A DNA stretch of 64,000 bases. Origin: Chrysoperla carnea. Its lineage: Eukaryota > Arthropoda > Insecta > Neuroptera > Chrysopidae. Shown here piece by piece: positions 44,147 through 56,281 of this stretch. Under the pieces are notes generated by a model. It was not told where the DNA came from. It ran no database searches and worked only from the letters and a program-made list of their open reading frames with translations. The position numbers and the translations under genes were made by a program. The stretch's first letter is position 1; each line of letters starts with the position of its first letter. Location of the stretch: the NCBI RefSeq assembly GCF_905475395.1, contig NC_058341.1, positions 74,459,597-74,523,596 on the forward strand, written 5' to 3'.

Positions 44147-44465
44147 ACATGCGTTAATTTAGTATGAACACTGATGTGATTTTATTTCATGAATATTGAT
44201 GAACTTTAATACGAACATTTTTCTATGTATATTAATTCTTAATTAAATTTCTAAATTATCCTGTACGTTGTTTAGTTGTGTCCTATTTGTCCCTGCGCAA
44301 CCCCAAATATTACAAGTTCTGATTATATTTTTCTTTCACTCTCTAGAATTTTATGTTTGTAAGAAAATTTTAGAAGTCTTTTTCATTTTTCGGGGGCCCC
44401 CTAAAATCGGGGGCCCCAGGCAACTGCCTATTCTGCCTACTTGTTAATCCGGCCCTGGATTTTAG

Positions 44466-45112
44466 TAATGATAAAATCGTTCCTTACAATGAATTAATAA
44501 TTAATGAATTTTTTCCGCCTCAGGTTTTTTCAATTTTTTATGAGACAATTCGACATTGAAAAAATGTAAACAAAACATTGACCAACTTGACAGCTCGAAC
44601 GTAATAGTGCAGGCGCTGAGTTAGATTAGACAAGGTATGCTCTTGCGCAGGTAGGAGTAGGATGGGGACATTCTCCCACTCTCGGTAATCTCTCTCGCAC
44701 GGTACCCAGTCACCGCCATATTGATTATTTGTGAATTTCGACCCGCTGAATTCGAATTTTCAACTTGCTCATCGCTCAGAGTGACGGGAAATTTGTTATA
44801 AACAAATTAATTGTTCATACGGTCATAGCTCCTAAGCTATTGAAAATTTTGTATATCCGGAAACACACGAAGTTACACGAAGGGCATTGTGACGTCATTT
44901 AAAATTATTTCAAATATTACGACTTTTTTACAATTTTTTTCAGTGTTTTTATTGTTAAAAATGGGTATTTTTCGAGTTACATTCTCTTCTCGACCTATAT
45001 TTTCTTAAAAAAATTAACTAAAAGCATTTATGTTTTTCATGAAAAAGGTCTATTGTATAGTTATTGTATTGAACCAAAAGCACAGTCATATATATATATA
45101 CACCAAAGATAT
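44466..45112. other. no gene seen
   Basis: Mixed-composition DNA. A phrase AGATTAGACAAGGTATG near 44622 repeats one at 42902, on the other side of the hAT element. Confidence 0.5.
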
Positions 45113-45640
45113 ATACACATAGAATTTTCCTTAGTACGTATTTATTTTATATTTTTACTTATCAAGTTTTTATTTTTTTTGATTCGTTTGTACGAATACT
45201 CCGAAAACTTGCCAAATTAAATATAAAATATTTATACGAATCATTTTCGTAGTTTAGTAAAAAAAAAAACTAAAATAGGCCTTTATTAAGTAACTTTTTT
45301 ACTTAAAAGTACTTTGATATTTTAAATTTAAATTTTGATGTTTAATAATAGTTGTAAAAACCTACGTCTTATCATTTGGGAAAGGGAGAGGGGTTGGCGA
45401 TTTTCTTATTTGCTCCGATAGGGAAGGAGTAGGAGTCTAAAATCACCGAAAATTTGCTTATTTAATACTCAAATGCTTAATGACGAAAAATTTACTCAAT
45501 AAATTTATATCATTCTTCTTAATATTTTTCGAAGGATTTTCTCTCTTACCAGATTTCATAACCTTTTTGGGCTGACGTGATTGAGTTTATTAGAATTCTT
45601 TGGCAAATACGGCCTTTTTATACATTTATGTTTTTGGTGA
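45113..45640 (+). repeat. diverged single arm of the same palindrome family
   Basis: Colinear with spacer plus right arm of the 3.5-kb palindrome: TCCTTAGTACGTATTTATTT, TAGGCCTTTATTAAGTAA, TTTTTGGGCTGACGTGATTG, ATTTATGTTTTTGGTGAG. A shorter inverted part near 45170-45230 remains around the spacer. Confidence 0.82.
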
Positions 45641-45811
45641 GCTTTTAATTATGAAACAATAACTTTTATTGTTTATGGGTGCCCGGGTCTATTTTAGCTT
45701 CTTATTTTTGTTGAATGCAGTTGGTAAGTAGATGGTAGTAATGTCAGTGTGCAAGTCTAAATTTTATGAGGTCTGTGTACGCATGTATATCTTAGACCAT
45801 TAAATTATTTA

Positions 45812-46545
45812 AATTACATAGACTGAGCGTCAAACAATTTCAGCGTACCAACATCTGAGGTAATTGCTTAGGTCAAATACATCATGGCGGCGGTGTAGAA
45901 ATGTCAAAACAAAGTCTTGTTGTCATACTTGTCATTGTAGATTCACAAGAAAAAATTTAAAGTAATACATGATAACTTTTTTTTTATCATGTATATGAAA
46001 TATATCAAGGTATACTAAGTTTAGTCCCAAATTTATAACGCTTAAAAATATTGATGCTATGAACAAAATTTTGTTATAGGTGTTCATAAAATCACCTAAT
46101 TAGTCCATTTCCGGTTGTCTGTCTGTCTGTCATCACGATTACTCAAAAACGAAAAAAGATTTTAAGCAGAAATTTTTATAGCATGCTTAAGACGTCAAAA
46201 GTGAGGCCGAGTTCGTAAATGAGCAACATAGGTCGATTGGGTCTTGGGTCCGTAGGACCCATCTTGTAAGCCGTTAGAGATAGAACAAAAGTTTAAATGT
46301 AAAAAATGTTCCTTATAAAAAAATAAATAACTTTTGTTTCAAATTTTTTCGTAAACATCACTGTTTACCCGTGAGAGCGCATATTATGCGCAAATTGTAG
46401 TATTATATGGGTATATCAGTTACGTATGTGTGACATGTATGTATGTGTAATGTGCCGGATGTGCCAATTATCTCAGATGTTGGCACACCTCTCACTGTAC
46501 GGAAAGATAGACGCTGCCCAGCCTATGTACTATAATGTCAATGGT
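45812..46545. mobile_element. foldback element carrying a HINE
   Basis: Left arm CATAGACTGAGCGTCAAAC, CCAACATCTGAGGTAATTGC; right arm CAATTATCTCAGATGTTGGC, AGACGCTGCCCAGCCTATG. The HINE at 45984-46453 lies between. Its right edge is only ~66 bp before the glycosylase ATG. Confidence 0.82.
45984..46453 (+). mobile_element. HINE-like element inside a foldback, upstream of the glycosylase gene
   Basis: Forward copy with TATCATGTATATGAAATATA start, GTCY, body, ending before the hairpin. It separates the arms of the foldback at 45.81-46.55 kb. Confidence 0.87.
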
Positions 46546-46611
46546 GTATATATATCTGTCAACGATTGAACGATTGCTAAATTATTTAAAAAGTATGTCA
46601 AATTGTCAATT

Positions 46612-49600
46612 ATGAGTTCAGAACAATTAAAACATAAGTTGGACAATACAAACACAGATAAATTAATTAAAATGTCAAAAACATGCGTTAGATTAACCAA
46701 ATCATTTTACGATGTATCTTGTCAAGAATTAGCCTTAAATTTACTTGGTAAAGTGTTAGTACGTCGTTTAGATGATAATTCCCTATTTAAAGGTCGAATT
46801 GTCGAAACCGAAAGTTATTTGGCTGATATTGATAAGGCATCACATGCTTACAATGGCAGGTTTGTAAAATCTTAAAGATAAATCATTGAAACCGGACCAG
46901 GTTTAGAGTCTCTGATATAAAATGCAATTGATATATTAGCACAACAAAATTATACAAAGTCATGGTAATAAAGAAAAAAGTGTTTCAACTTTGAAATTTT
47001 TCACATTTATTAGGCTGTAAAAACTTCGTACCAAAAAAGCGGCCACTCCGGGGGATGTTCAACCCCCTTTGGGGGGGGGGGAGTATAATTAGAAGTTTTT
47101 TAAAAATTATAAAAAACTATAGAGAGCCGTAAGATTTATACCTCGTCATCCCTTTCTTTCAACAGGAATCGATATAAGAATGAATAATAAGCAAAAAGTG
47201 TCATTGAAATATATTTCGAAAAGTCAATACTTTCCGAGTTATTGGTGATTGAAATTCGGAGTATTTGACGTCGTACTAAAAATTTGATGTTTTTTGAAAA
47301 AAGTATATCGTACACTTTTTAAAGTAGAATAAAATACCTTGAAAATGAAAAAAGTTTCCTTGTCATTTGCATAAAAATTGACGGAGTTATGAGGAAAACA
47401 AAGTTTATCGGACCTTTCTTTTTATGTTTTATTCAGTACAAAAACTGATGAATTTACCACGGTAACTAAAATTAATGCTTGCCGCTTTCCTTTTATGTTT
47501 TATTAACTTTAATTAACTTTATTTAGGTACTGGCAACTGGCTCAAGAAGTTCTAGCAGTATCGGATGTTTTTTGAAATATTGCAACTTAAATGCAAAAAA
47601 TTGTTTCGAAAAATACAAAAAAAAACTGTCTTTATTGGTAAATAACTCGAAAAATAATAAAGTTACAGAAAAAAGTAGCAGGGAAAAAATTTTAGCTTTT
47701 TTTCGACAAAATATTTTACATTTTAAACTTTATTTTGTAATTTTTTTTTCGAGTTATTTAACGTTAAAGACTTTTAAAAAAGATTTTCTTGTATTTTTAA
47801 AAACAAAAAAATTTCATTTAAATTGCAATATTTAAAAAAAAAAAACATTTATCCGAAACTGCTAGAACTTCTTAGGCCTGTTCCTAGGATCCAAATCCAA
47901 ATAAAGTTAATTGGAAAGCGGCAAGCATTAATTTTAGTTCCCGTGGTAAATTCATACGTTTTTGTGCTGAATAAAACTTTTATAGTATTTTAAAAAGTGT
48001 ACGATATACTTTTTTCAAAAAACATCAAATTTTTAGTACGACGTTAAATACTCCGAATTTCAATTTAGCCTCCAAAAAAAGAGTTGAGCACCCCCCTCCT
48101 GAGTGTCCTAGTTTTTGATAACATGTTTTGCTATCTAATAAATAAAATGTGAAAAATTTCAAAGATGCAACACTTTTTCTTTTAGATATTTAGTTTCATT
48201 GTACTATATGGAAGTTGTAGGTTTTTAGTGGCTGCTTTATAGAAGGTTGCTTAAAACACAAATAAATATTAAAGACAATAGGTCTGTTCCTAAATACAAA
48301 CCTCGTGATGAGCAACATAACGGCTTGTATTTAGGAACAGCGTGACGTGATTAGTTATAAATTCTGGGAATTTTAACAGACATTTCGATAAATCCAAATT
48401 AATAGAAAAATAATTAAAAACTCCATAAAAAAATTAATGTAGATAGTTTCTTTGATTTCCTTAAATCGGTATGGAACTGTGATTTCACGGAAGCGGATGT
48501 AGTTCGAATTTATAATATTTTGGTTTATATAAACAGAACCGGATTAGTAATTTTGAGACAGTGGACCATATAACTTGTAGATGTCCTCCAAATTTCCGAA
48601 ATGTGCTTAGGAGCCATTCATTAATTACGTAAGCATTTTGAGGAGATGGGGAGTTTAAAAAATCTGTACATATCCTTATGTGGGGGAAGAGGAGGAGGGG
48701 GAGTGTAAAAACTGATTTATTTTCACATGGGTAGGCTAGAATTATTGTTTGAAGGATTCCTAACAATTGATCTGAATGGCATTCACTTTGGAATCTCAAT
48801 CCATTTTTGGAGCTAAATAATGGTCTAATAGGGTTTCGTTCTAAATATATTGTCTGTAATTTTAGACGTACTGAAAGGAATGAACCAATGTATATGCCTG
48901 CTGGAACAGCGTATGTTTATATGACGTATGGAATGTACTTCTGTTTTAATATTTCTAGTTCAGAATCAGGAGCTGCAGTATTACTTCGAGCGTTAGAACC
49001 ACTTACAAATATCGAAGAAATGATTTTATTACGATATAAAGGTAAAAACATCTTGATCGTAGAATATGAACTTTTAATGAATAATAAATATTCGTTTTTT
49101 ATGCTTTAAGTTTATTTAAACCTAAAAATGAAGATATCTATTGAGAAATTACTGGTGGAAATATTTTATGCCAATAGTCTAATTTAGTCTTGCAGTGTTT
49201 TGGAAAACAATTCTAAAAGAATGAATAAGGCTAAAAAATTCTGAAAAGATCTATGTAAAATTTATTTAAGGTTGTTGTCGCGATATTTGGGTAGCGTCAG
49301 AAAATTATAAATTTTTGTGTACTTACTAAAGACATGATTATACAATTACCCTTAAAATTTGAATCTGATTGACCGTCTAGAATCCGAGATAAATTTAATT
49401 AAAAGTTCGATATTTAACATGTATGGTATACACTCTTTATACTTTTGCATCAGCTATTAATTTATAAAAACCAAACTAACAGTCTATTAATTGATTTGTT
49501 TCGATTCTAAAAAAAATTAAAAAAATTTTTTGACCGTCTAGTTATTTTTAAAAAATAGTTTAAAGTTCAACACTTTATAAGCAAGTATACATAGTAGCGA

Positions 49601-52600
49601 GTCAGACAGAACAGTGTTAGGATTGGTGTTGTATACGTACACATGAATATTTTATGTGTAACGTCTCCACGAGTACAGGCTTGTTTAAATATTATGGATC
49701 ACTTAGCTACAAGCTCGTATACTTTTACAGCGCGCATATTCCATAATATGCGCATTAGTTTGAAGATGGCATTATTACAAGTTTTTAGACTCTTCTAGAA
49801 GACTTTCAGAATTAATATGATAATTTATGAAAATTTAACTAAAGTAAGAGTAAGACTTATTCAGAATTAATCAGAGTAAAATTTTAAACATTTCAGATTT
49901 TCACACAAATATACTATATATTACTGCAGTATTTATCATATTTAAATATTTAATACTTGTCCTAAGGAATATAAAAATTTGCAAGGAAAATATTTAGAGT
50001 TTTTCTGATTTATTTATTCGCTTTGACGAGTAACCAGAGTGATAGTTGTTTCAAAGTATACGAATGATCATATATTTAATATAAAAATGAATTATTCAGT
50101 ACAATAAGGACCATAATTTCAAAAATGTACTCAGCTAAACTTTTTTGCTAAACTTTGAGAATAGTTTAGCTTGAGTACATTTCGAAATTATGGGCCTTAA
50201 TGTACTGAATAATTCATTTTTATATTAAATATATGATCATTCGCACAAGAGAGTTTTCCTGGCAAATTTTTATATTCCTTAAAAGAAGTATCCAATATGA
50301 TAAAACCTGCAGTAATAATTTTTTTGAAAATCTGAAATGTTTTAAATTTTTCTCTGATTAATTCTGAATAAGTCTTACTCTTACTTTAGCTAAATTTTCA
50401 TAAAATCTCTTATGAATTCTAAAAAGCGACGACTCTTCTAGAAGAGTCGAAAACCTTGTAATAATGCAGTCTTCAAACTGTTTAATAAATTTTACATAGA
50501 TCTTTTCAGACTTTTTTCAAAGTTTTCAGAATTTTTTAGACTTACTCATTCTTCTAGAATTGTTTTTCAGAACACTGCAAGACTAAGTTACACTATTGGC
50601 AGAAAATATTTCCACCAGGGTTGAACGTATTTTATTTCTTTAAAATGAATTACTAAAATTCGAAAAACGTAATTTAATTTTCCAAAAGTCATATCTGTGA
50701 CTTTATTGAAAATTTTGTGAAGTCACAACCGCGACCGGATTAACTATTTCAATAGACCTTTTAACAATTTGACAGGTAAAAGTAATGTCGGACAAACAAA
50801 CAAGATATTTTGTTATTCATTTTACCACATTAGTTTTTTGACATACTGCCCGAAAAAAAAAGTCATCATTTTTTTTAATGAAAAGGGTCTATTTGTCACT
50901 AAGTTAGGGTTTCTGCTCGAAAATTCTCGAGAAATTTATCTTTAGTCGAGACGAGATAAAAAAATCAATGTCTCGAGAACACGAGAAATTAATTCCAGGC
51001 GCTAGATAACTAAAAAACACATATAATACTTAGATAATAGCTTATATCGAAATTCAAAAGTTCAACCTAAGTTTCCGAAATCGCAAACCAAAACAATATA
51101 GAGGACCTCAAACTCGGCAATGAATTATTAGAACTTCAATTTACAAGGCCATTCAGACAGCTGAGACTACAGACAAAACCAGTCACACACTACCAGAAAT
51201 TTAAAAAGGAATTTCAATTATTTGAGTCTATTGGGCAACGAACGCCTACTCTTGAAAAAATTTACAAAGCTGTAGTGACCATTAAGCCAACGCATCGACG
51301 GAGAATGAACGTGTTTTCTCGTTATCGGGAAACATTTCCACTAATGCTGTTGTATTTCTGAAAGTCTATTTTATAAGGAAAAGCTTTAAATTAAAATTTG
51401 TTTACTTTGTTGATTATTTTGCGAATTGCTGGTTTGGTTATAGTTGGCATACTATTCTCAAACTTTAAAAGAATAGTATTGAAAGAAATTATTTTAATTA
51501 TTTCCATTAAATTCCAAAATATGTGACGTCACACAAAAGGTGGAGGGGGCTTCAAAAAGGTGACCATCTTGTGATAAGGGAGAAGGGAAAGGGGTTTCAA
51601 TAATCGCAAAATTGATGTGACATAATTTATAGATGGCCCCTTAGATCATTTCGGAATGTCGACACGATAACTCAAAAACGAAAGCTGAGATATCAAGCTG
51701 AAATGTTTATAGCGTGCACAGGACGTACAGAGTGAGTTTGAGTCCGTAAATGAGCACCATAGTAGGTCAATTTGATCCTTAGAACCCATCTTCTAAACTA
51801 TTAGAGATCAAACAAAAGTTTAAATATAAAAAATATTCCTTATAAAAAAATAAACAGCTTTTCTTTGAAACATTTTTTTGTAAACAGCACTGTTTACCCG
51901 TGAGGGCGCGCCAATTAGGACAAAATTTTTGTGTCTATTTTCTCCAAAACTATAAAAGATAGGCAGTTGAAAACTCCTTTTCTGAAATTTTTTTTAGTAA
52001 GTCAGAATATTTCCACAAGGGTTAAGAAACCTTTCATCTTTTTTTATTACCCTTTCCACGACAAAAAGATTCAGTATCTTTACTTTTTTATAACATGATA
52101 AATGTAGTTGTTTAAACACAATTTTCAGCAAATTAAACGACAAAAATGCATCTTAAAGATATAATCAGATAAAGGAATACATAAAGTAGCCATTCTTAGG
52201 GAGTAGTCTTCAATAACAGCTCCGATTTTGATGATTTTTTTTTTAAATGATTCTTTTTGTATATTATTTAAAATCAGAAACATGAGGGGATGTATTATAC
52301 TGTAGGTGTCATTTAAGAAAGGATTTTTTGAAATCCATCCCCTAAAAGAGTGAAATAGGGGATGAAAGTTTGATTGAAAATATATACAAACCTCAAATTC
52401 TTTCATCTATAGAATGCTACGTTATAACCAATCAGCATGGGTTGTATTTTATTTTCAAAAAAAGTTAGGGTTCTGGGTTCCGCAACAAGAGTTAAAATCC
52501 ATTTTTATTGTTATTAAGTTAAAATACATTTTTTATATAAGTTGCACATATACTTAGTCTTAGTGCTTACGGCGATATTTTCATCGGAAACTGCAAATCA

Positions 52601-55135
52601 CAACAATAATTTTGGTCAGAGGAACCTCCCCCCACCCCGTGACATGACATTGTGTGTACAACGTAAGAGTATTTGGAGTGGGTGAAGGTTTCTAAAAATG
52701 CACATCTTACATTAAAATGAGCCACCTTCACGTTTAGGGAAGGGGGACAGTTGGGGAAGTGGAAAGGAGGTAGGGCTGAGGTCATAGTTGTACTAGACTG
52801 TTGATATTCATGTGCGCTTAACATAATTAACATGATATGATGGTAATAAAGAGTTATAGGGCTAAAATATCATTTTTCGGCTACTTTTGTACATTTCGAG
52901 AAAATTTGTCTACCTTTTTCGGCTGTATCTCGGTTATTATTGAGTCTAGAAAATCGGTTAATAAACTAAAGTTTAGCAAATTCAATGTTCTACTAATTTG
53001 TAGTGAACTCTAGAACACAAAATGGGCTTAAATAACGAGATATAAGCGAAAAACTGAAAGAAGTCAGAAAATTTTGGGGTTTTTGTCCCCCTCCTCAAGT
53101 TATCACAGGGTTCTCGAGGTCAAAAACTTAGAAGCGACATTCTAGAGTACCCCTAAATAGCCTGTAAAAAGTTCATTAACTTCGGAGTACTTTCCAGGTT
53201 AAAAGTACGTATATACTGGCGTATGTACGATGTATCACATTACGTACAATGAAGGCTTTTAAAATCACACGCATCTTTTTTAATGCGTATAGTTCAAAAA
53301 CTACTCGACGGATTGTAAAGCATTTTTTTTTATTTTGTAGTTTAAATTACCCTTTTCCATTTAAATAAAAAATATGTGACCATATCATAGGATATTTAGT
53401 TGTTATTTTCATTAGAATGAAAAAATTAATTGAAAAATTACACTCTTTTAATCACTTTTATTAATATTCGGCCGCCATCTTTAATTTTTTAAATGGTATG
53501 TCTTTCATTTGATTGGAGGTGTCAATAAAAATTGATTGACACACCAAGCACTCAAATCTGTGCAACCTTTATGAGTGTATACACTTTTAAAATTATTCGG
53601 TCGACATTTTGGAAAAGGTCCGCCATCTTGAATTCCAGTGGATGAAGTTTTCTTTTCCTCGGATGAAATCATTCATATTAGTCCCTAGTATCACTGGGCA
53701 AAGTAGCTTGCTTTTAGCATAAAATGCAGTTTCATTTTGCTAAGCCCTATGACTAATAGGGTATTATCGTTAGTCACAAATAAATCATGAAATTTAAAAA
53801 AAAGTTAAAATTTATGTAAAAATATACTTAAATATTCTGATTTCGAGTCATAAAAGCACATTTTTCTTTTGAAATATTAAAATTAAAAATCGTAATTTTT
53901 AAACTGTATATCATGTGACCTAAAACGCGGGTAAGCTCTGCTGTGATGTCATAGCGGTATGAGTTATAGACCATCAGTTAGTTCAGTGTAGACAGCTGGG
54001 TATTATATATATCTACATAGATAATAAGTATTTATATTTATTATAATCAGATGTCTATGAATATATCTGTCAAACTTATTTGTGTTATTTCGTATAGTGA
54101 TACCCATATTACGTCATCAAATTGGATGCCCGCGTTTTTGACAGTTTAAAAAAGGTTTAAAATTTAATTTAAGTTTTTGGCAAGAAAGCGTGTGTATTTT
54201 CCGAAATAAATTTTTTGAGACTTTTTATTAGCAAAATCAACATTTTGAAGTACTTTTTCAAAAATAGTGGAATACCCTATTGTTTAAGCAATATAAATAA
54301 ATGGCAGTTATTCATGTTATAGCCTTCAATTCTCTTAAGTTCCCTTTTTTTTCACTATTTAATGGATTTTAATTTTTAATGCGAATTCTTATATAATTAT
54401 TTTGAAAAGAAAATACGGCCATGTCACTGACTTGCTGGTAATGTAGTATTCTATAAATGAAACAATTTTTAAAATCGGTTAAGTGGTAAACCCACAAATG
54501 ACGGTTTGGATATATTTTCATACAAAATTTCATCCGCTATTTCAACCTTTTAGGCTATGAATTTCGAAAAATCCTTTCTTAAATGACACCTACAGTATAA
54601 AATCAATATGCTCTCGAAATTTCAAACTTCTATTATTAGCGATTTAGACTGGGGGTCGATATATCAGTCGCAACATTGCCTTTCCCCCCTCCAGATTATT
54701 TCCCCTTCCTGAAATGTTTCTGATTTTAAATAATATACAAAAAAAATCATCAAAATTGGAGCTGTTATTGAGGATGAGGACTCCCGAGTAAAAACATGCA
54801 TATTGATGCGACTAATATAATAAATTTTTCTAGGAAAGCCAGTACCAAAAAATTTCAAACATCACATGTTATGCAACGGACCATCTAAATTATGTATAAG
54901 TATGTCCATTAACAAAGATACGTGTAACAAATTAGATTTAAGTGATGATCGAAATCAAGCATTATGGATTGAGGATGATTTTGTTGACACAGATTTTAAA
55001 ATTGTTAAAACACATCGAATTGGTATAGAATCAGTTGGTGAACCATGGTCCAAAGCACCATTACGATTTTATATACATGGTAATAATTATGTTAGTAAGA
55101 GAGATAAAAAAGCGGAACAAATGTTTCATAAATGA
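46612..55135 (+). CDS. MPG: DNA-3-methyladenine glycosylase (alkyladenine glycosylase family); 3 exons
   Basis: Exons 46612-46859, 48866-49041 and 54834-55135 join in phase with GT/AG borders to give 241 residues. The enzyme removes alkylated and deaminated purines from DNA in base excision repair, in the nucleus. Family marks: LLGKVLVRR at 44-52; RIVETESYL at 62-70, where E67 and Y69 match the catalytic Glu and the intercalating Tyr of human AAG (E125, Y127); H78 (human H136); YVYMTYGMYFCFNIS at 99-113 with Y101 and N111; LLRALEPL; the CNGPSKLC helix-hairpin segment; and WSKAPLRFYI near the end. The start is the first ATG after in-frame TTG/ATT codons; the N-terminus is short relative to mammalian forms, as often in invertebrates. 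Introns are 2006 and 5792 bp, both carrying repeats. AATAAA at 55139-55144 and 55190-55195 are candidate poly(A) signals. Very sure of family; 5' UTR unknown. Confidence 0.96.
47160..48075. mobile_element. related foldback in glycosylase intron 1
   Basis: Shares AATATATTTCGAAAAGTC, CGTACACTTTTTAAAGTAG and ATAACTCGAAAAATAATAAA with the 7.9-9.2 kb element, with mirrored arms around 47.2-47.5 and 47.9-48.07 kb. The outer TIRs are not preserved. Confidence 0.75.
48076..48865 (+). other. rest of glycosylase intron 1
   Basis: Ordinary AT-rich intron ending in TGTAATTTTAG|A. The minus-strand 104-codon frame inside (48799-48485) has no recognisable domain. Confidence 0.6.
49152..50618. mobile_element. 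1.47-kb foldback with CTGGTGGAAATATTTT ends (glycosylase intron 2)
   Basis: Left end CTGGTGGAAATATTTTATGC and TTTAGTCTTGCAGTG mirror the right end. Inner arms mirror from about 49.76 to 50.10 and 50.16 to 50.47 kb (ATGAATTATTCAGTACA; AAAGTAAGAGTAAGACTTAT). The end motif resembles the small MITE at 56.46 kb. Confidence 0.8.
50750..50893. mobile_element. short MITE with CAATAGACCTTTT ends
   Basis: About 145 bp between CAATAGACCTTTTAACA and AATGAAAAGGGTCTATTTG. Similar end motifs occur singly at about 36.85 and 45.04 kb. Confidence 0.6.
51080..51395 (+). pseudogene. decayed hAT transposase C-terminal relic in glycosylase intron 2
   Basis: Plus-strand frames give FKKEFQLFESIG, TPTLEKIYKAVVTIKPT and, after a one-base frameshift, TENERVFSLSGN then NAVVFLKVYF. 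This is the dimerisation domain of a different hAT lineage from the 43-kb element. Residues expected between SGN and NAVVFLK are deleted. No ends were found. Confidence 0.75.
51658..51990 (+). mobile_element. old HINE-like fragment in glycosylase intron 2
   Basis: Diverged body: ACACGATAACTCAAAAACGA, CCCGTGAGGGCGCGCC, AAACTATAAAAGATAGGCAG. No ends or microsatellite. Confidence 0.75.
52190..54790. repeat. 2.6-kb stretch bounded by inverted repeats
   Basis: The left segment (52190-52400) and right segment (54510-54790) mirror via AACAGCTCCGATTTTGATGA, TTTTTTGTATATTATTTAAAATC and CTGTAGGTGTCATTTAAGAA. It may be a large foldback; the interior has no recognisable coding and includes another repeat at 53.76-54.29 kb. 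Confidence 0.65.
53757..54292. mobile_element. repeat with AATAGGGTATT inverted ends
   Basis: Ends AATAGGGTATT / AATACCCTATT. The interior GGCAAGAAAGCGTGTGTAT and TTGAAGTACTTTTTCAAA recur inverted near 39.73-39.86 kb, and TCATAAAAGCACATT near 40.49 kb. Confidence 0.7.
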
Positions 55136-55138
55136 ACA

Positions 55139-55195
55139 AATAAATTTTGTTTTTTGCATTAAAAATATAGTTTGTATAGATATTTTAACAATAAA
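55139..55195 (+). terminator. candidate poly(A) signals of the glycosylase gene
   Basis: Two AATAAA hexamers, at 55139-55144 and 55190-55195, follow the TGA stop at 55133-55135. The second is followed by a T-run and then a HINE starting at about 55207, so transcription would need to end just before or in the repeat. Confidence 0.5.
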
Positions 55196-55206
55196 ATTTT
55201 TTTTTT

Positions 55207-55704
55207 ATACCATGCATATATGTAATATGCAAGGTATACTAAGTTTAGTCCCAAGTTTGTAACGCTTAAAAATATTGATGCTATGAACTACATTTTGGTA
55301 TAGGTGTTTATAAAATCACCTAATTAGTCCATTTTCGGTTGTCTGTCCGTCTGTCTGCCAACACGATAACTCAAAAACGAAAAAAGGTATCGAGCTGAAA
55401 TTTTTACAGCGTATTCAGGACGTAAAAAGAGAGGTCGAGTTCGTAAATGACCAACATAGGTCAATTGGATCTTGACCTATGGGTAGGTCAAGACCCAATA
55501 GACCGTAGGACCCATCTTGTAAACCGTTAGAGATAGAACAAAAGTTTAAATGTAAAAAATCTTCCTTATCAAAAAATAAACAAATTTTGTTCGAAACATT
55601 TTTTCGTAAACATCACTGTTTACCCGTGAGGGCGCAAATTAGGCGTAAATTGTATTATATGCATTATATGGGAATATCAGTTATGTATGTGTGACATGTA
55701 TGTG
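55207..55704 (+). mobile_element. HINE-like element directly after the glycosylase gene
   Basis: Starts ATACCATGCATATATGTAAT and has all 5' blocks plus body. The phrase TAGGTCAA...GACCTA has been duplicated near 55460-55490. The 3' hairpin end is missing. Confidence 0.88.
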
Positions 55705-56281
55705 ATTTTAAACCCAGAAGTGCCAATTTTGCTTCGAAAGCGAATATCTTGGCCCAAAAAGCTCGTACGGATATTTCTTAGACCTCAATTTAAAGAAAAA
55801 TAAACAAACTTTAGAGTGGCCTTAAGAAATTTGGTGTAAAATAATTTTTAAAATTTTGGTACGCTTCTAAACTTAATACAAAATTTAGGGATAACATTTA
55901 ACACCTTTACAACCCTCAGTGCAAAGCGGCAAGGAGTGATAAAAATATTTATCCAAAACTAGAAAGTACAAGCAGAGTTTTCGCAGAGGTACAGACGTTT
56001 GAATTGATGTTAAAATTTTGTGTTAAAAAATTTTTCTTTAATACTTTGGGTCTGTATATTTCTACACAATGTTAATAAAAACAAGTGAAAACAAACAATT
56101 GACTGAGTTAATTGTTGAAATACCATGCACAGACAGTATTGATTACTCTTTCACATTACACATACATAAATGTCACGCATACGTAACTGATATTCCCATA
56201 TAATACATACTATACAAAGATATTGTACTATTATTTTATCTATGATACTATACAATTTACGCCTAATTTGCACCCTCACGG

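Larger units (their letters stand above)
43376..44457 (-). mobile_element. hAT-family DNA transposon, internally deleted, with intact TSD
   Basis: Terminal inverted repeats CAGGGCCGGATTAAC and GTTAATCCGGCCCTG bound 1082 bp. The flanks carry a perfect 8-bp target duplication GATTTTAG (43368-43375 and 44458-44465), the hAT hallmark. Both ends also carry a G/C-run subterminal motif (GGGGCCC, then AGGCAAC). Only the C-terminal part of the transposase remains. Confidence 0.93.

Noticed and set aside
47572-47835. 87-codon Lys/Phe-rich plus frame in glycosylase intron 1
   Set aside because: Lies inside a foldback; composition is that of A/T-rich arms and no splice support was found.
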